A program made the translations under genes and the position numbers. Below are positions 31,563 through 40,903 of a stretch of DNA of 64,000 nt, piece after piece (the stretch's first letter is position 1; every line of letters starts with the position of its first letter). Origin of the DNA: Pelomonas caseinilytica (GTDB lineage: Bacteria > Pseudomonadota > Gammaproteobacteria > Burkholderiales > Burkholderiaceae_C); NCBI RefSeq assembly GCF_021353235.1, contig NZ_JAJTWT010000018.1:20034-84033 (forward strand), read 5' to 3'. Under the pieces are notes generated by a model that made no database searches, was not told where the DNA came from, and saw only the letters and a list, made by a program, of their open reading frames with translations.

Positions 31563-31877
31563 ATGAACAAGATCCGTACCGGCGACCAGGTCATCGTCCT
31601 GACCGGCCGCGACAAGGGCAAGCGCGGCACCGTGACCGCGCGCACTGATGTCGACCACGTCGTGGTCGAAGGCATCAATGTCGTGAAGAAGCACGTCAAG
31701 CCCAACCCCCTGAAGGGCACCACCGGCGGCGTCGTCGACAAGACCATGCCCATCCATCAATCCAACGTGGCGATCTTCAACGCCGCCTCCGGCAAGGCCG
31801 ATCGCGTGGGCGTCAAGCTCGTCGACGGCAAGCGGGTGCGCGTCTTCAAGTCGACCGGCGAAGAGATCAAGGCTTAA
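31563..31877 (+). CDS. rplX: 50S ribosomal protein L24
   Basis: L24 initiates 50S assembly and lies near the tunnel exit. The 104 residues contain the KOW motif [18 protein letters not shown] and the [11 protein letters not shown] loop. It follows rplN by 23 bp and precedes rplE by 10 bp. Confidence 0.97.
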   Translation: MNKIRTGDQVIVLTGRDKGKRGTVTARTDVDHVVVEGINVVKKHVKPNPLKGTTGGVVDKTMPIHQSNVAIFNAASGKADRVGVKLVDGKRVRVFKSTGEEIKA

Positions 31878-31887
31878 GAGGTCCGAC

Positions 31888-32427
31888 ATGGCTCGTCTGC
31901 AAACGCACTATCGCGAAAAAATCGTGCCCGGCCTGGTCGAGAAGTTCGGCTACAAGTCGGTCATGGAGGTGCCCCGCATCACCAAGATCACGCTCAACAT
32001 GGGCGTGAGCGAGGCGGTCGCCGACAAGAAGGTCATGGACCACGCCGTGGGCGACCTGACCAAGATCGCCGGCCAGAAGCCCGTGGTCACCAAGTCCAAG
32101 AAGGCCATCGCCGGCTTCAAGATCCGCGACGGCGTGCCCATCGGTGCGATGGTCACCCTGCGCGGCGTCCAGATGTACGAATTCCTGGACCGCTTCGTGA
32201 CGATCGCGCTGCCGCGCGTTCGCGACTTCCGTGGTATCTCCGGCCGTTCCTTCGACGGTCGCGGCAACTACAACATCGGCGTCAAAGAGCAAATCATCTT
32301 CCCCGAGATCGAGTACGACAAGGTGGATGCTCTGCGTGGTCTGAACATCAGCATCACGACGACTGCCAAGACGGACGACGAATGCAAGGCCCTGCTGGCC
32401 GCGTTCAAGTTCCCGTTCAAGAACTGA
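31888..32427 (+). CDS. rplE: 50S ribosomal protein L5
   Basis: L5 binds 5S rRNA and bridges to the 30S head. The 179 residues contain [15 protein letters not shown] and the P-site loop [12 protein letters not shown], ending [20 protein letters not shown]. In E. coli the S8 repressor site lies near this gene's start; I did not verify one here. Confidence 0.98.
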   Translation: MARLQTHYREKIVPGLVEKFGYKSVMEVPRITKITLNMGVSEAVADKKVMDHAVGDLTKIAGQKPVVTKSKKAIAGFKIRDGVPIGAMVTLRGVQMYEFLDRFVTIALPRVRDFRGISGRSFDGRGNYNIGVKEQIIFPEIEYDKVDALRGLNISITTTAKTDDECKALLAAFKFPFKN

Positions 32428-32435
32428 GGTGACCC

Positions 32436-32741
32436 GTGGCAAAACTCTCGATCAAACAACGTGAGCTGAAGCGCGAAGCGCTGGTCGCCAAGTTCGCCAA
32501 GAAGTACGCCGAACTCAAGGCCATCATCGACGACAGCAAGAAGTCCGAGGAAGAGCGCTACGCCGCCCGCCTCGAGCTGCAGAAGCTGCCCCGCAACGCC
32601 TATCCCAGCCGCCTGCGCAACCGCTGCGAGCTGACGGGTCGTCCGCGCGGCACCTTCCGCAAGTTCGGCCTGGCCCGCAACAAGATCCGTGAACTGGCCT
32701 TCAAGGGCGACATCCCCGGTGTCGTCAAGGCCAGCTGGTAA
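32436..32741 (+). CDS. rpsN: 30S ribosomal protein S14, zinc-independent form
   Basis: S14 is a head protein next to S3 and S10. The 101 residues start at a GTG codon ([13 protein letters not shown]) 8 bp after rplE. The protein has a single cysteine ([11 protein letters not shown]) in place of the four-Cys zinc ribbon, so it is the long, zinc-free type. L36 downstream keeps its zinc ligands, so the paralogues are mixed. Confidence 0.97.
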   Translation: MAKLSIKQRELKREALVAKFAKKYAELKAIIDDSKKSEEERYAARLELQKLPRNAYPSRLRNRCELTGRPRGTFRKFGLARNKIRELAFKGDIPGVVKASW

Positions 32742-32762
32742 TCGGCCGACAGGAGTACACAA

Positions 32763-33158
32763 ATGAGCATGAGTGATCCCATCGCCGATATGCTGACCCG
32801 CATTCGCAACGCCCAGAGCGTTGAGAAGTCCAGCGTCGCGATGCCCTCGTCCAAGCTGAAGATCGCGATCGCCAAGGTCCTGAAGGACGAAGGCTACATC
32901 GACGACTTCGCCATCCGCGGCGACGCCGCCCGCCCCGAGCTCGAGATCTCGCTGAAGTACTACGCCGGCCGTCCGGTGATCGAGCGCATCGAGCGAGTGA
33001 GCCGCCCCGGCCTGCGCATCTACAAGGGCCGCCACGACATTCCTCAGGTCATGAACGGCCTGGGCGTGGCAATCGTGACGACCCCGCAAGGCGTCATGAC
33101 GGACCGTAAGGCCCGCGCTGCCGGTATCGGCGGCGAGGTGCTCTGCTACGTCGCCTAA
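32763..33158 (+). CDS. rpsH: 30S ribosomal protein S8
   Basis: S8 organises the central domain of 16S rRNA and, in E. coli, represses spc mRNA. The 131 residues contain [15 protein letters not shown] and the C-terminal [20 protein letters not shown] with GGEVLCYV. It follows rpsN by 21 bp. Confidence 0.98.
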   Translation: MSMSDPIADMLTRIRNAQSVEKSSVAMPSSKLKIAIAKVLKDEGYIDDFAIRGDAARPELEISLKYYAGRPVIERIERVSRPGLRIYKGRHDIPQVMNGLGVAIVTTPQGVMTDRKARAAGIGGEVLCYVA

Positions 33159-33175
33159 GCGAAGGAGTAGGAACA

Positions 33176-33709
33176 ATGTCCCGCGTTGGAAAAATGCCGG
33201 TCACCCTCCCGCAAGGCGTGGATGTGACCATCGGCGCTGAGTCCATCAGCGTCAAGGGCTCGCTTGGCACGCTGGTGCGTCCGGCGAACAAGCTCGTCAC
33301 CGTCAAGAACGAAGCCGGCAAGCTGAGCTTCGTGCCCGTCAACGAGTCGGCCGAGGCCGATGCGATGAGCGGCACCATGCGCGCCCTGGTGGCCAACATG
33401 GTCAACGGTGTCAGCAAGGGTTTCGAGCGCAAGCTCAACCTGGTCGGCGTGGGTTTCCGCGCCCAGGCACAGGGCCAGAAGCTCAACCTGCAGATCGGCT
33501 TCTCCCACCCTGTGGTGAAGGACATGCCGGTCGGCATCAAGGTCGAATGCCCGACCCAGACGGAAATCGTCATCAAGGGCGCTGACCGCCAGGTTGTCGG
33601 CCAGGTCGCCGCCGAGGTGCGTGCCTTCCGTCCGCCCGAGCCCTACAAGGGCAAGGGCATCCGTTACTCGGACGAGAAGGTCTCCCTCAAAGAGACCAAG
33701 AAGAAGTAA
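33176..33709 (+). CDS. rplF: 50S ribosomal protein L6
   Basis: L6 lies next to the sarcin-ricin loop. The 177 residues start [16 protein letters not shown] and end with [18 protein letters not shown], the conserved C-terminal motif. Standard position between rpsH and rplR. Confidence 0.98.
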   Translation: MSRVGKMPVTLPQGVDVTIGAESISVKGSLGTLVRPANKLVTVKNEAGKLSFVPVNESAEADAMSGTMRALVANMVNGVSKGFERKLNLVGVGFRAQAQGQKLNLQIGFSHPVVKDMPVGIKVECPTQTEIVIKGADRQVVGQVAAEVRAFRPPEPYKGKGIRYSDEKVSLKETKKK

Positions 33710-33720
33710 GGAGCAGCGCC

Positions 33721-34077
33721 ATGATGACCAAGAAAGAACAACGCCTGCGTCGTTCGCGCCAGACCCGCGCCCGCATCGCCATCCAGCGTGTGGCCCGTCT
33801 GACGGTGTTCCGCTCCAACCTGCACATCTACGCCCAGGTCGTGTCGGAAGACGGCGGCAAGGTGCTGGCCGCCGCTTCGACGGCCGAGAAGGAAGTGCGC
33901 GAGCAACTGGGCAATGGCGGCAACGTCGCCGCGGCTGCCCTGATCGGCAAGCGCATCGCCGAGAAGGCCAAGGCTGCCGGCGTCGAGAAGGTCGCCTTCG
34001 ACCGCTCGGGCTTCGCCTACCACGGCCGTGTCAAGGCCCTGGCCGAAGCGGCCCGCGAGGCCGGTCTGCAGTTCTGA
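33721..34077 (+). CDS. rplR: 50S ribosomal protein L18
   Basis: L18 packs against 5S rRNA with L5. The 118 residues contain [29 protein letters not shown] and the terminal [26 protein letters not shown]. Two consecutive ATG codons follow a TAAGGAG site; the first is listed. Confidence 0.97.
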   Translation: MMTKKEQRLRRSRQTRARIAIQRVARLTVFRSNLHIYAQVVSEDGGKVLAAASTAEKEVREQLGNGGNVAAAALIGKRIAEKAKAAGVEKVAFDRSGFAYHGRVKALAEAAREAGLQF

Positions 34078-34093
34078 CGCATAGGAATACGAA

Positions 34094-34615
34094 ATGGCAA
34101 AGTTTCAACCCCGCGGCGCCCAGACTGAAGGCAACGACGACGGCCTGAAGGAAAAGATGATCGCGGTCAACCGCGTCACCAAGGTGGTCAAGGGCGGCCG
34201 TACGCTGTCCTTCGCCGCTCTGACGGTGGTCGGCGACGGCGATGGCCGCATCGGCATGGGCAAGGGCAAGGCCAAGGAAGTGCCGGTCGCGGTGCAGAAG
34301 GCCATGGAAGCGGCGCGCCGCAACATGGTCAAGGTCCAGCTCAAGAACGGCACCGTCCACCACAACGTGATCGGCGAGCACGGCGCTTCGCGCGTCATGC
34401 TGGCTCCGGCTCCCGTCGGTACCGGCGTCATCGCCGGCGGCCCGATGCGCGCCGTCTTCGAAGTGATGGGCGTGACCGACATCGTGTCCAAGAGCCACGG
34501 TTCGACCAACCCGTACAACATGGTCCGCGCCACGCTGGACGCCCTCAAGCGTTCCACCACCGCTGCGGAAGTCGCTGCCAAGCGCGGCAAGACGGTTGAA
34601 GAAATCTTCAACTGA
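34094..34615 (+). CDS. rpsE: 30S ribosomal protein S5
   Basis: S5 lines the mRNA entry channel and contributes to fidelity. The 173 residues contain [19 protein letters not shown], the loop where spectinomycin resistance arises, here of wild-type appearance. The C-domain has [18 protein letters not shown] and [19 protein letters not shown]. Confidence 0.98.
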   Translation: MAKFQPRGAQTEGNDDGLKEKMIAVNRVTKVVKGGRTLSFAALTVVGDGDGRIGMGKGKAKEVPVAVQKAMEAARRNMVKVQLKNGTVHHNVIGEHGASRVMLAPAPVGTGVIAGGPMRAVFEVMGVTDIVSKSHGSTNPYNMVRATLDALKRSTTAAEVAAKRGKTVEEIFN

Positions 34616-34635
34616 TCGCCCAAGCGGAGCACAAG

Positions 34636-34818
34636 ATGTCTGACAAGAAAACCGTGACGGTCAAGCTGGTGCGCAGCCCCATCGGCTGCCGCGCCTCGCA
34701 CCGCGCCACCGTGGTCGGCCTGGGTCTGCGCAAGCTCAACAGCCAAAGCACCCTCGAAGACACGCCCGCCGTGCGCGGCATGATCAACAAGATCGCCTAT
34801 CTGGTGCAGGTGCTGTAA
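34636..34818 (+). CDS. rpmD: 50S ribosomal protein L30
   Basis: This small 60-residue bacterial L30 contains [22 protein letters not shown] and [21 protein letters not shown]30 is missing from some bacterial lineages; here it is intact and in the usual place between rpsE and rplO. Confidence 0.97.
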   Translation: MSDKKTVTVKLVRSPIGCRASHRATVVGLGLRKLNSQSTLEDTPAVRGMINKIAYLVQVL

Positions 34819-34846
34819 GGCGCCGTCGCACACCGAGGACAAGACG

Positions 34847-35278
34847 ATGGAACTCAACACGATCAAGCCCGCTGAGGGCGCCAAGCATGCCAAGCGCCGT
34901 GTCGGCCGTGGCATCGGCTCGGGCCTGGGCAAGACCGCGGGTCGCGGCCACAAGGGCCAGAAGTCCCGCGCCGGCGGTTACCACAAGGTCGGTTTCGAAG
35001 GCGGTCAGATGCCGCTGCAACGCCGCCTGCCCAAGCGCGGCTTCAAGTCGACCACGCTGAAGTACAACGCCGAGATCACGCTGTCGGACCTGCAAGGTCT
35101 GGCTGGCGACGAGATCGACGTCTCGACGCTCAAGGCCGTCGGCCTGGTGCCGCAGCTGGCCAAGTCGGTCAAGGTCATCCTGTCCGGCAAGATCGAACGC
35201 AAGGTCGCGCTCAAGGGCGTGAACGCCACGAAGGGCGCCAAGGCGGCCATCGAGGCGGCGGGCGGCTCGGTCGCCTAA
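34847..35278 (+). CDS. rplO: 50S ribosomal protein L15
   Basis: L15 is a late assembly protein with a long basic N-terminal extension. The 143 residues contain [21 protein letters not shown] and [17 protein letters not shown]. Followed 23 bp later by secY, as in most bacteria. Confidence 0.98.
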   Translation: MELNTIKPAEGAKHAKRRVGRGIGSGLGKTAGRGHKGQKSRAGGYHKVGFEGGQMPLQRRLPKRGFKSTTLKYNAEITLSDLQGLAGDEIDVSTLKAVGLVPQLAKSVKVILSGKIERKVALKGVNATKGAKAAIEAAGGSVA

Positions 35279-35301
35279 CCAGCGCAAGGAACTGACCCAG
35301 C

Positions 35302-36612
35302 GTGGCTACCAACGCGAATCAACTGGCCAAGAGCGGCAAGTTCGGCGACCTGCGTCGCCGGCTCGTCTTCCTGCTGCTGGCTCTGGTCGTCTACCGGATC
35401 GGGGCGCACATCCCCGTTCCCGGCATCGACCCGAACCAGCTCGCCCAGTTCTTCAAGGGCCAGGCCGGTGGCATCCTGAGCCTGTTCAACATGTTCTCGG
35501 GCGGGGCGCTGTCGCGCTTCACCGTGTTCGCGCTGGGCATCACGCCCTACATCTCGGCCTCCATCGTCATCCAGCTGATGACTTACGTCGTCCCGACGCT
35601 GGAGCAGCTGAAGAAGGAAGGCGAAGCCGGCCGCCGCAAGATCACGCAGTACACCCGCTACGGCACGCTGGGCCTGGCTCTCTTCCAGAGCCTGTCCATC
35701 GCGCTGGCTCTCGAAGGCTCGGCGGGCCTCGTGATCAGCCCGGGTTTCGGCTTCCGCGTCACGACGGTGTCCAGCCTCGTGGCCGGCACGATGTTCCTGA
35801 TGTGGCTGGGTGAGCAGATCACCGAGCGCGGCCTGGGCAACGGCATCTCCATCCTGATCTTCGGCGGCATCGCCGCGGGTCTGCCTGGAGCGATCGGCGG
35901 CCTGTTCGAGCTGGTGCGTACCGGTGCGATGGGCTACGGCTCCGCCATCTTCATCATCCTGGTGGTGATCGGCGTGACCTACGGCGTCGTCTTCGTCGAG
36001 CGTGGCCAGCGCAAGATCCTGGTGAACTACGCCAAGCGCCAGGTCGGCAACAAGGTGTACGGCGGCCAGTCCTCCCACCTGCCGCTGAAGTTGAACATGT
36101 CGGGCGTGATCCCGCCGATCTTCGCGTCGTCCATCATCCTGCTGCCGACCACGGTGGTGAGCTGGTTCGCGACGGGCGACGGCCTGCGCTGGCTCAAGGA
36201 CCTGGCGGACATGGTCCGCCCGGGCCAGCCGATCTACGTGCTGCTGTATTCGGCTGCCATCGTGTTCTTCTGCTTCTTCTACACGGCCCTCGTGTTCAAC
36301 AGCCGCGAGACCGCCGACAACCTGAAGAAGAGCGGGGCGTTCATCCCGGGCATCCGCCCGGGTGAGCAGACGGCCAAGCACATCGACAAGATCCTGTCCC
36401 GCCTCACGCTGGCCGGCGCGATCTACGTCACGCTGGTCTGCCTGCTGCCCGAGTTCCTGACGCTGAAGTACAACGTGCCGTTCTACTTCGGTGGCACCTC
36501 CCTGCTGATCATCGTCGTCGTGACGATGGACTTCTGGGCCCAGGTGCAGAGCTACATCATGAGCCAGCAGTACGAATCACTGCTGAAAAAGGCCAGCTTC
36601 AAGCCCAACTGA
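35302..36612 (+). CDS. secY: Preprotein translocase subunit SecY
   Basis: SecY is the ten-helix inner-membrane channel for protein export and insertion. The 436 residues begin at a GTG codon ([19 protein letters not shown]). Features are the plug/helix-2 region ([18 protein letters not shown]), [23 protein letters not shown] and the loop [13 protein letters not shown]. The C-terminal cytoplasmic part ends [15 protein letters not shown]. It works with SecE (7280) and SecA to export the Sec-dependent proteins of this window, such as the TPS proteins. Confidence 0.98.
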   Translation: MATNANQLAKSGKFGDLRRRLVFLLLALVVYRIGAHIPVPGIDPNQLAQFFKGQAGGILSLFNMFSGGALSRFTVFALGITPYISASIVIQLMTYVVPTLEQLKKEGEAGRRKITQYTRYGTLGLALFQSLSIALALEGSAGLVISPGFGFRVTTVSSLVAGTMFLMWLGEQITERGLGNGISILIFGGIAAGLPGAIGGLFELVRTGAMGYGSAIFIILVVIGVTYGVVFVERGQRKILVNYAKRQVGNKVYGGQSSHLPLKLNMSGVIPPIFASSIILLPTTVVSWFATGDGLRWLKDLADMVRPGQPIYVLLYSAAIVFFCFFYTALVFNSRETADNLKKSGAFIPGIRPGEQTAKHIDKILSRLTLAGAIYVTLVCLLPEFLTLKYNVPFYFGGTSLLIIVVVTMDFWAQVQSYIMSQQYESLLKKASFKPN

Positions 36613-36669
36613 GGCAGCGAGCTGACCGTTAGATAAGGTTTTTATTCAACCTACACCTCAACGTACGGC

Positions 36670-36888
36670 ATGGCGAAAGACGACGTCATTCAAATGCAGG
36701 GTGAGATTCTCGAGAACCTCCCCAACGCTACGTTCCGTGTGAAGTTGGAGAACGGGCATGTCGTTCTCGGTCATATCTCCGGCAAGATGCGGATGCACTA
36801 CATCCGCATCCTCCCCGGCGACAAAGTGACCGTCGAACTGACGCCTTACGATTTGAGTCGTGCTCGCATCGTGTTCCGGGCGAAGTGA
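36670..36888 (+). CDS. infA: Translation initiation factor IF-1
   Basis: IF-1 blocks the A site during initiation and supports IF-2 and IF-3. The 72 residues form a single OB fold: [35 protein letters not shown] and [13 protein letters not shown]. The codon use around it is less GC-biased than that of the neighbours. Located between secY and rpmJ, a common order. Confidence 0.97.
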   Translation: MAKDDVIQMQGEILENLPNATFRVKLENGHVVLGHISGKMRMHYIRILPGDKVTVELTPYDLSRARIVFRAK

Positions 36889-36947
36889 GCGATTTGTATC
36901 CCCGGGAACGCGACTAGAGCGTAGAAGAGTAGGCCAAGGAGCAGACC

Positions 36948-37061
36948 ATGAAAGTTTCGGCATCCGTGAAGCAGATGTGCCGCAATTGCAAGATCATCCG
37001 CCGCAAGGGCGTGGTGCGTGTGATCTGCACCGACCCGCGTCACAAGCAGCGCCAGGGCTGA
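36948..37061 (+). CDS. rpmJ: 50S ribosomal protein L36, zinc-binding form
   Basis: This 37-residue protein is encoded 59 bp after infA with a CAAGGAG site upstream. The ligands CxxC (Cys11, Cys14), Cys27 and His32 (DPRHKQRQG) are present, so it is the zinc-ribbon type. Product begins [11 protein letters not shown]. Confidence 0.97.
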   Translation: MKVSASVKQMCRNCKIIRRKGVVRVICTDPRHKQRQG

Positions 37062-37095
37062 CCAGCCGCGCGCACGACAGGACTAGAGGACAACC

Positions 37096-37461
37096 ATGGC
37101 ACGTATTGCTGGTATCAACATTCCGCCGCAAAAGCACACCGAGATCGGTCTGACCTCGATCTACGGCATTGGCCGTACGACCGCTCAGAAGATCTGCACG
37201 ACCTGCGGCATCCCGTTCGACAAGAAGGTCAAGGACCTGACCGACGCCGATCTCGAGAAGATCCGTGACGAGGTCAACAAGCTGACCATCGAGGGTGATC
37301 TGCGTCGTGAGCAGTCCATCAACATCAAGCGTCTGATGGACCTCGGCTGCTACCGCGGCTTCCGTCACCGCCGCGGCCTGCCGATGCGCGGTCAGCGCAC
37401 CCGCACGAATGCCCGCACCCGCAAGGGTCCGCGCAAGTCGGCTGCGACTGGCAAGAAGTAA
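37096..37461 (+). CDS. rpsM: 30S ribosomal protein S13
   Basis: S13 forms head-to-50S bridges and touches P-site tRNA. The 121 residues contain [19 protein letters not shown], the helix-hairpin-helix segment [11 protein letters not shown] and the basic tail [17 protein letters not shown]. First gene of the alpha cluster. Confidence 0.98.
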   Translation: MARIAGINIPPQKHTEIGLTSIYGIGRTTAQKICTTCGIPFDKKVKDLTDADLEKIRDEVNKLTIEGDLRREQSINIKRLMDLGCYRGFRHRRGLPMRGQRTRTNARTRKGPRKSAATGKK

Positions 37462-37487
37462 GCTGCCCGAACTGAAAGAAGGTCAAT

Positions 37488-37892
37488 ATGGCAAAGGCTC
37501 CCAACAATTCGGCGGCTCAACGCGTTCGCAAGAAGGTCCGCAAGAACGTTGCTGACGGCATCGCGCACGTCCACGCCTCGTTCAACAACACCATCATCAC
37601 CATCACCGACCGTCAAGGCGGCGCCCTGTCGTGGGCTTCGTCGGGCGGCCAGGGCTTCAAGGGCTCGCGCAAGTCGACCCCCTTCGCAGCCCAGGTGGCG
37701 GCAGAAGTGGCCGGCCGTGCCGCGCAAGAGCAGGGCATCAAGAACCTCGACGTCAAGATCAAGGGCCCGGGCCCCGGTCGCGAGTCCTCGGTGCGCGCCT
37801 TGGCTGCCCTCGGCATCCGCATCAACTCCATCTCCGACGTGACGCCGGTGCCGCACAACGGCTGCCGTCCCCAGAAGCGTCGTCGCATCTAA
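37488..37892 (+). CDS. rpsK: 30S ribosomal protein S11
   Basis: S11 is a platform protein near the E-site codon. The 134 residues contain [19 protein letters not shown] and [13 protein letters not shown], ending [12 protein letters not shown] promoter (37916) in the gap after it gives rpsD its own start. Confidence 0.98.
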   Translation: MAKAPNNSAAQRVRKKVRKNVADGIAHVHASFNNTIITITDRQGGALSWASSGGQGFKGSRKSTPFAAQVAAEVAGRAAQEQGIKNLDVKIKGPGPGRESSVRALAALGIRINSISDVTPVPHNGCRPQKRRRI

Positions 37893-37915
37893 GCCCCGGC
37901 AACGCCAGAGGGATA

Positions 37916-37943
37916 TTGCACGAGCGGATGACGGTGCGATAAT
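37916..37943 (+). promoter_or_regulatory. Internal promoter before rpsD-rpoA-rplQ
   Basis: TTGCAC (37916-37921), a 16-bp spacer, then GATAAT (37938-37943), in the 223-bp rpsK-rpsD gap. The leader of about 165 bases could also hold an S4 autoregulatory fold, which I did not resolve. Confidence 0.65.
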
Positions 37944-38115
37944 CGCGCGTTTTCCCCGGAGCCGGCGGGCACGCAAGTGCCGCGCCGGCTTCACCGTTGA
38001 GGTGAACCAATCAGGTCGCACCTCGTAAGCCCACCGTCCAAGCCCACAACAACATCGGCTGGACTCGCGCCAGGCCCAGCGGCCTCCGGCGTCAGATTGA
38101 TCAAGGACACGCAAA

Positions 38116-38739
38116 GTGGCACGTTATCTCGGCCCCAAGGCCAAACTCTCCCGCCGTGAAGGCACCGACCTCTACCTGAAGAGCGCCCGCCGCGCCATCA
38201 GCGACAAGGCCAAGTTCGACAGCAAGCCCGGCCAGCACGGCCGCACCTCGGGCCAACGCACCAGCGACTTCGGCCTGCAGCTGCGCGAAAAGCAGAAGGT
38301 CAAGCGCATGTACGGCGTGCTCGAGCGCCAGTTCCGCCGCTACTTCGCCGAAGCCGAGCGCCGCAAGGGCTCGACCGGCGTGAACCTGCTGCAGCTGCTG
38401 GAATCGCGCCTGGACAACGTCGTCTACCGCATGGGCTTCGGCTCCACCCGCGCGGAAGCCCGCCAGCTCGTGTCGCACAAGGGCATCACGGTCAACGGCG
38501 AAGTCGTGAACATCGCGTCCTACCTCGTCAAGGCCGGTGACACCGTCGCCGTGCGCGAGAAGGCCAAGAAGCAGCTGCGCGTCACCGAGTCGTTCAAGCT
38601 GGCCGATTCCATCGGCCTGCCGGCCTGGGTCAGCGTCGACGGCAGCAAGCTCGAAGGCGTGTTCAAGAAGGCCCCGGACCGCGACGAGTTCGGCGCCGAG
38701 ATCAACGAATCGCTGATCGTCGAGTTGTACTCGCGTTAA
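38116..38739 (+). CDS. rpsD: 30S ribosomal protein S4
   Basis: S4 starts 30S assembly and is part of the mRNA entry helicase. The 207 residues begin at GTG ([15 protein letters not shown]) and contain [25 protein letters not shown] helices and the S4 RNA-binding domain ([29 protein letters not shown]). The N-terminus lacks a zinc-binding Cys cluster. Confidence 0.97.
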   Translation: MARYLGPKAKLSRREGTDLYLKSARRAISDKAKFDSKPGQHGRTSGQRTSDFGLQLREKQKVKRMYGVLERQFRRYFAEAERRKGSTGVNLLQLLESRLDNVVYRMGFGSTRAEARQLVSHKGITVNGEVVNIASYLVKAGDTVAVREKAKKQLRVTESFKLADSIGLPAWVSVDGSKLEGVFKKAPDRDEFGAEINESLIVELYSR

Positions 38740-38879
38740 TGATTTCCCCCGCCGACCGGGCCCGCTTGGGGCTCGGTCGGCGTTTCCTCGTCCGGGCGTC
38801 CAAGCCCCTCGAAGGCTCTGCCCGGCTGGTCCTCAGCCTTATCGGTGTAACGAACCGAGGGTATTGAAAGAAAGACCTC

Positions 38880-39869
38880 ATGCAAACCAACTTGCTCAAA
38901 CCCAAGTCCATCAACGTGGAGCCCCTGGGCGGCCATCGCGCCAAGGTCACCCTGGAGCCGTTCGAACGCGGCTACGGTCACACCCTGGGCAACGCCCTGC
39001 GCCGTGTGCTGCTCTCGTCGATGGTGGGTTATGCGCCGACGGAAGTGACGATCGCCGGCGTGCTGCACGAGTACTCGGCCATCGACGGCGTGCAAGAGGA
39101 CGTGGTTCACATCATGCTGAACCTCAAGGGCGTCGTCTTCCGCCTGCACAACCGCGAGGAAGTCACGCTGGTCCTGCGCAAGGAAGGTGAAGGCCCCGTC
39201 ACCGCGGCCGACATCCAGACCCCGCACGACGTCGAGATCATCAACCCCGAGCACGTCATCGCCCACCTGTCGCAAGGCGGCAAGCTGGACATGCAGATCA
39301 AGGTCGAGAAGGGCCGCGGCTACGTGCCGGGCACGATGCGCCGCTTCGGCGACGAGCCGACCAAGAGCATCGGCCGCATCGTGCTGGACGCTTCGTTCAG
39401 CCCGGTCAAGCGCGTCAGCTACGCCGTCGAGAACGCCCGCGTCGAGCAGCGTACCGACCTGGACAAGCTCGTGATGGAGATCGAGACCAACGGCGCCATC
39501 TCGCCCGAGGAAGCCATCCGCGCCTCCGCCAAGATCCTGGTGGAACAGCTCGCCGTGTTCGCCCAGCTGCAGGGCACCGACCTGGTCGACGCCTTCGACC
39601 AGCCGGCCCAGCGCTCCAGCAGCTTCGACCCCATCCTGCTGCGCCCGGTCGACGAGCTCGAGCTCACCGTCCGTTCGGCCAACTGCCTCAAGGCCGAGAA
39701 CATCTACTACATCGGCGACCTCATCCAGCGCACCGAGACCGAGTTGCTCAAGACCCCCAACCTGGGTCGCAAGTCGCTCAACGAGATCAAGGAAGTCCTG
39801 GCTTCCCGCGGCCTCACCCTCGGCGCCCGCCTCGAGAACTGGCCCCCGCAGGGCCTGGACAAGCGCTGA
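38880..39869 (+). CDS. rpoA: RNA polymerase alpha subunit
   Basis: Alpha dimerises to start RNA polymerase assembly. Its C-domain binds UP elements and activators. The 329 residues include the N-domain ([18 protein letters not shown], near residue 36) and the C-domain helix-hairpin-helix ([19 protein letters not shown], near residue 290), with the [14 protein letters not shown] helix that contacts DNA. Followed by rplQ, as in E. coli. Confidence 0.98.
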   Translation: MQTNLLKPKSINVEPLGGHRAKVTLEPFERGYGHTLGNALRRVLLSSMVGYAPTEVTIAGVLHEYSAIDGVQEDVVHIMLNLKGVVFRLHNREEVTLVLRKEGEGPVTAADIQTPHDVEIINPEHVIAHLSQGGKLDMQIKVEKGRGYVPGTMRRFGDEPTKSIGRIVLDASFSPVKRVSYAVENARVEQRTDLDKLVMEIETNGAISPEEAIRASAKILVEQLAVFAQLQGTDLVDAFDQPAQRSSSFDPILLRPVDELELTVRSANCLKAENIYYIGDLIQRTETELLKTPNLGRKSLNEIKEVLASRGLTLGARLENWPPQGLDKR

Positions 39870-39972
39870 TCAGTCTTTGAAGAAATGGGTGGCGCGTTGA
39901 CAAACGCCACCCGGTGCACCCGCCAGTACCTGATCCGGCTGGCGGCATTAACGAAGTGAAAGGAAAAGCACC

Positions 39973-40362
39973 ATGCGTCACCGTAACGGCCTCCGCAAGC
40001 TCAACCGCACCAGCGCCCACCGCGCTGCGATGCTGCGCAACATGGCGGTTTCGCTGCTCCAGCACGAAGCCATCAAGACCACGGTCCCCAAGGCCAAGGA
40101 ACTGCGCAAAGTCGTCGAGCCCCTGATCACCCTTGCCAAGGAACCCACGCTGGCCAACCGCCGCCTGGCTTTCGACCGCCTGCGTGACCGCGACATTGTC
40201 AGCAAGCTCTTCAACGAGCTGGGCCCGCGCTTCAAGACCCGTCCGGGCGGCTACACCCGCATCCTGAAGATGGGCTTCCGCGTCGGCGACAACGCGCCCA
40301 TGGCCTACGTCGAGCTGGTCGACCGCCCCGAAGGCGAGACCGCCGGCGAAGCCGCCGAATAA
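39973..40362 (+). CDS. rplQ: 50S ribosomal protein L17
   Basis: L17 lies at the tunnel exit rim. The 129 residues start [20 protein letters not shown] and contain [17 protein letters not shown] and the terminal [14 protein letters not shown]. Last gene of the ribosomal run, ended by a strong terminator 22 bp later. Confidence 0.98.
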   Translation: MRHRNGLRKLNRTSAHRAAMLRNMAVSLLQHEAIKTTVPKAKELRKVVEPLITLAKEPTLANRRLAFDRLRDRDIVSKLFNELGPRFKTRPGGYTRILKMGFRVGDNAPMAYVELVDRPEGETAGEAAE

Positions 40363-40384
40363 GCCGCTGGTCCTCCAGCCCGCA

Positions 40385-40410
40385 AAGCCCGCCTCGCGCG
40401 GGCTTTTTTT
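40385..40410 (+). terminator. Terminator of the alpha cluster
   Basis: AAGCCCGC pairs with GCGGGCTT around a 5-base loop, followed by a run of seven T residues (40404-40410). It marks the end of the ribosomal superoperon. Confidence 0.92.
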
Positions 40411-40544
40411 CGTCCGGCGTTCGCAGGTGAGGCGGCGTCGGCCGGGGCCTACGCTCCTGGGCAACCCCGCCTGACCCCGCCCCCCCGGACGGCGGCGCAC
40501 AGTGGAGCGAGGCCGATCGCCGGCCGAACGCGAAGGAGCCCCTC

Positions 40545-40733
40545 ATGCAGAAGTCCCACTACCGCGCCAAGACCACCCGCTCGGGCGGCCCGGTGCAGCA
40601 CACCGCCAGCGAGTTCGCCACCGAGCGGGCGACCCAGGCCCATACCGTGAGCAAACAGGCGCCCGCGCCGGCCCGCCGTGACGACGGCACCGCCCGCGAA
40701 GCGCCCCAGACGCCGCCTCAGCACAAGATCTGA
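40545..40733 (+). CDS. Small hypothetical protein, 62 residues
   Basis: The ATG has a well-placed AAGGAG site 9 bp upstream, and the frame uses GC-rich third positions like its neighbours. The product (MQKSHYRAKTTRSGG...) is hydrophilic, basic and rich in Thr, Ala, Gln and Pro, with no hydrophobic segment. It is probably disordered. I do not recognise the family. It stands alone between the rplQ terminator and the TPS genes, and could be a stress-type small protein or a chance ORF. Confidence 0.5.
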   Translation: MQKSHYRAKTTRSGGPVQHTASEFATERATQAHTVSKQAPAPARRDDGTAREAPQTPPQHKI

Positions 40734-40903
40734 ACGCCGGCCGGCATCCCCTCATTTGCGGAGCCGGCCGGAACTCAAACGCCACTGTCGATACTCAGCG
40801 AGGGTGCGGCCGCCAGGTCCTGGCGGGGCGTCACCCGGACGAAAGGCTATGTGGGGCGGCCTGATCCTGTGCGGTCCGCTTCCCGTCCCCCGTCCGGACC
40901 CGA

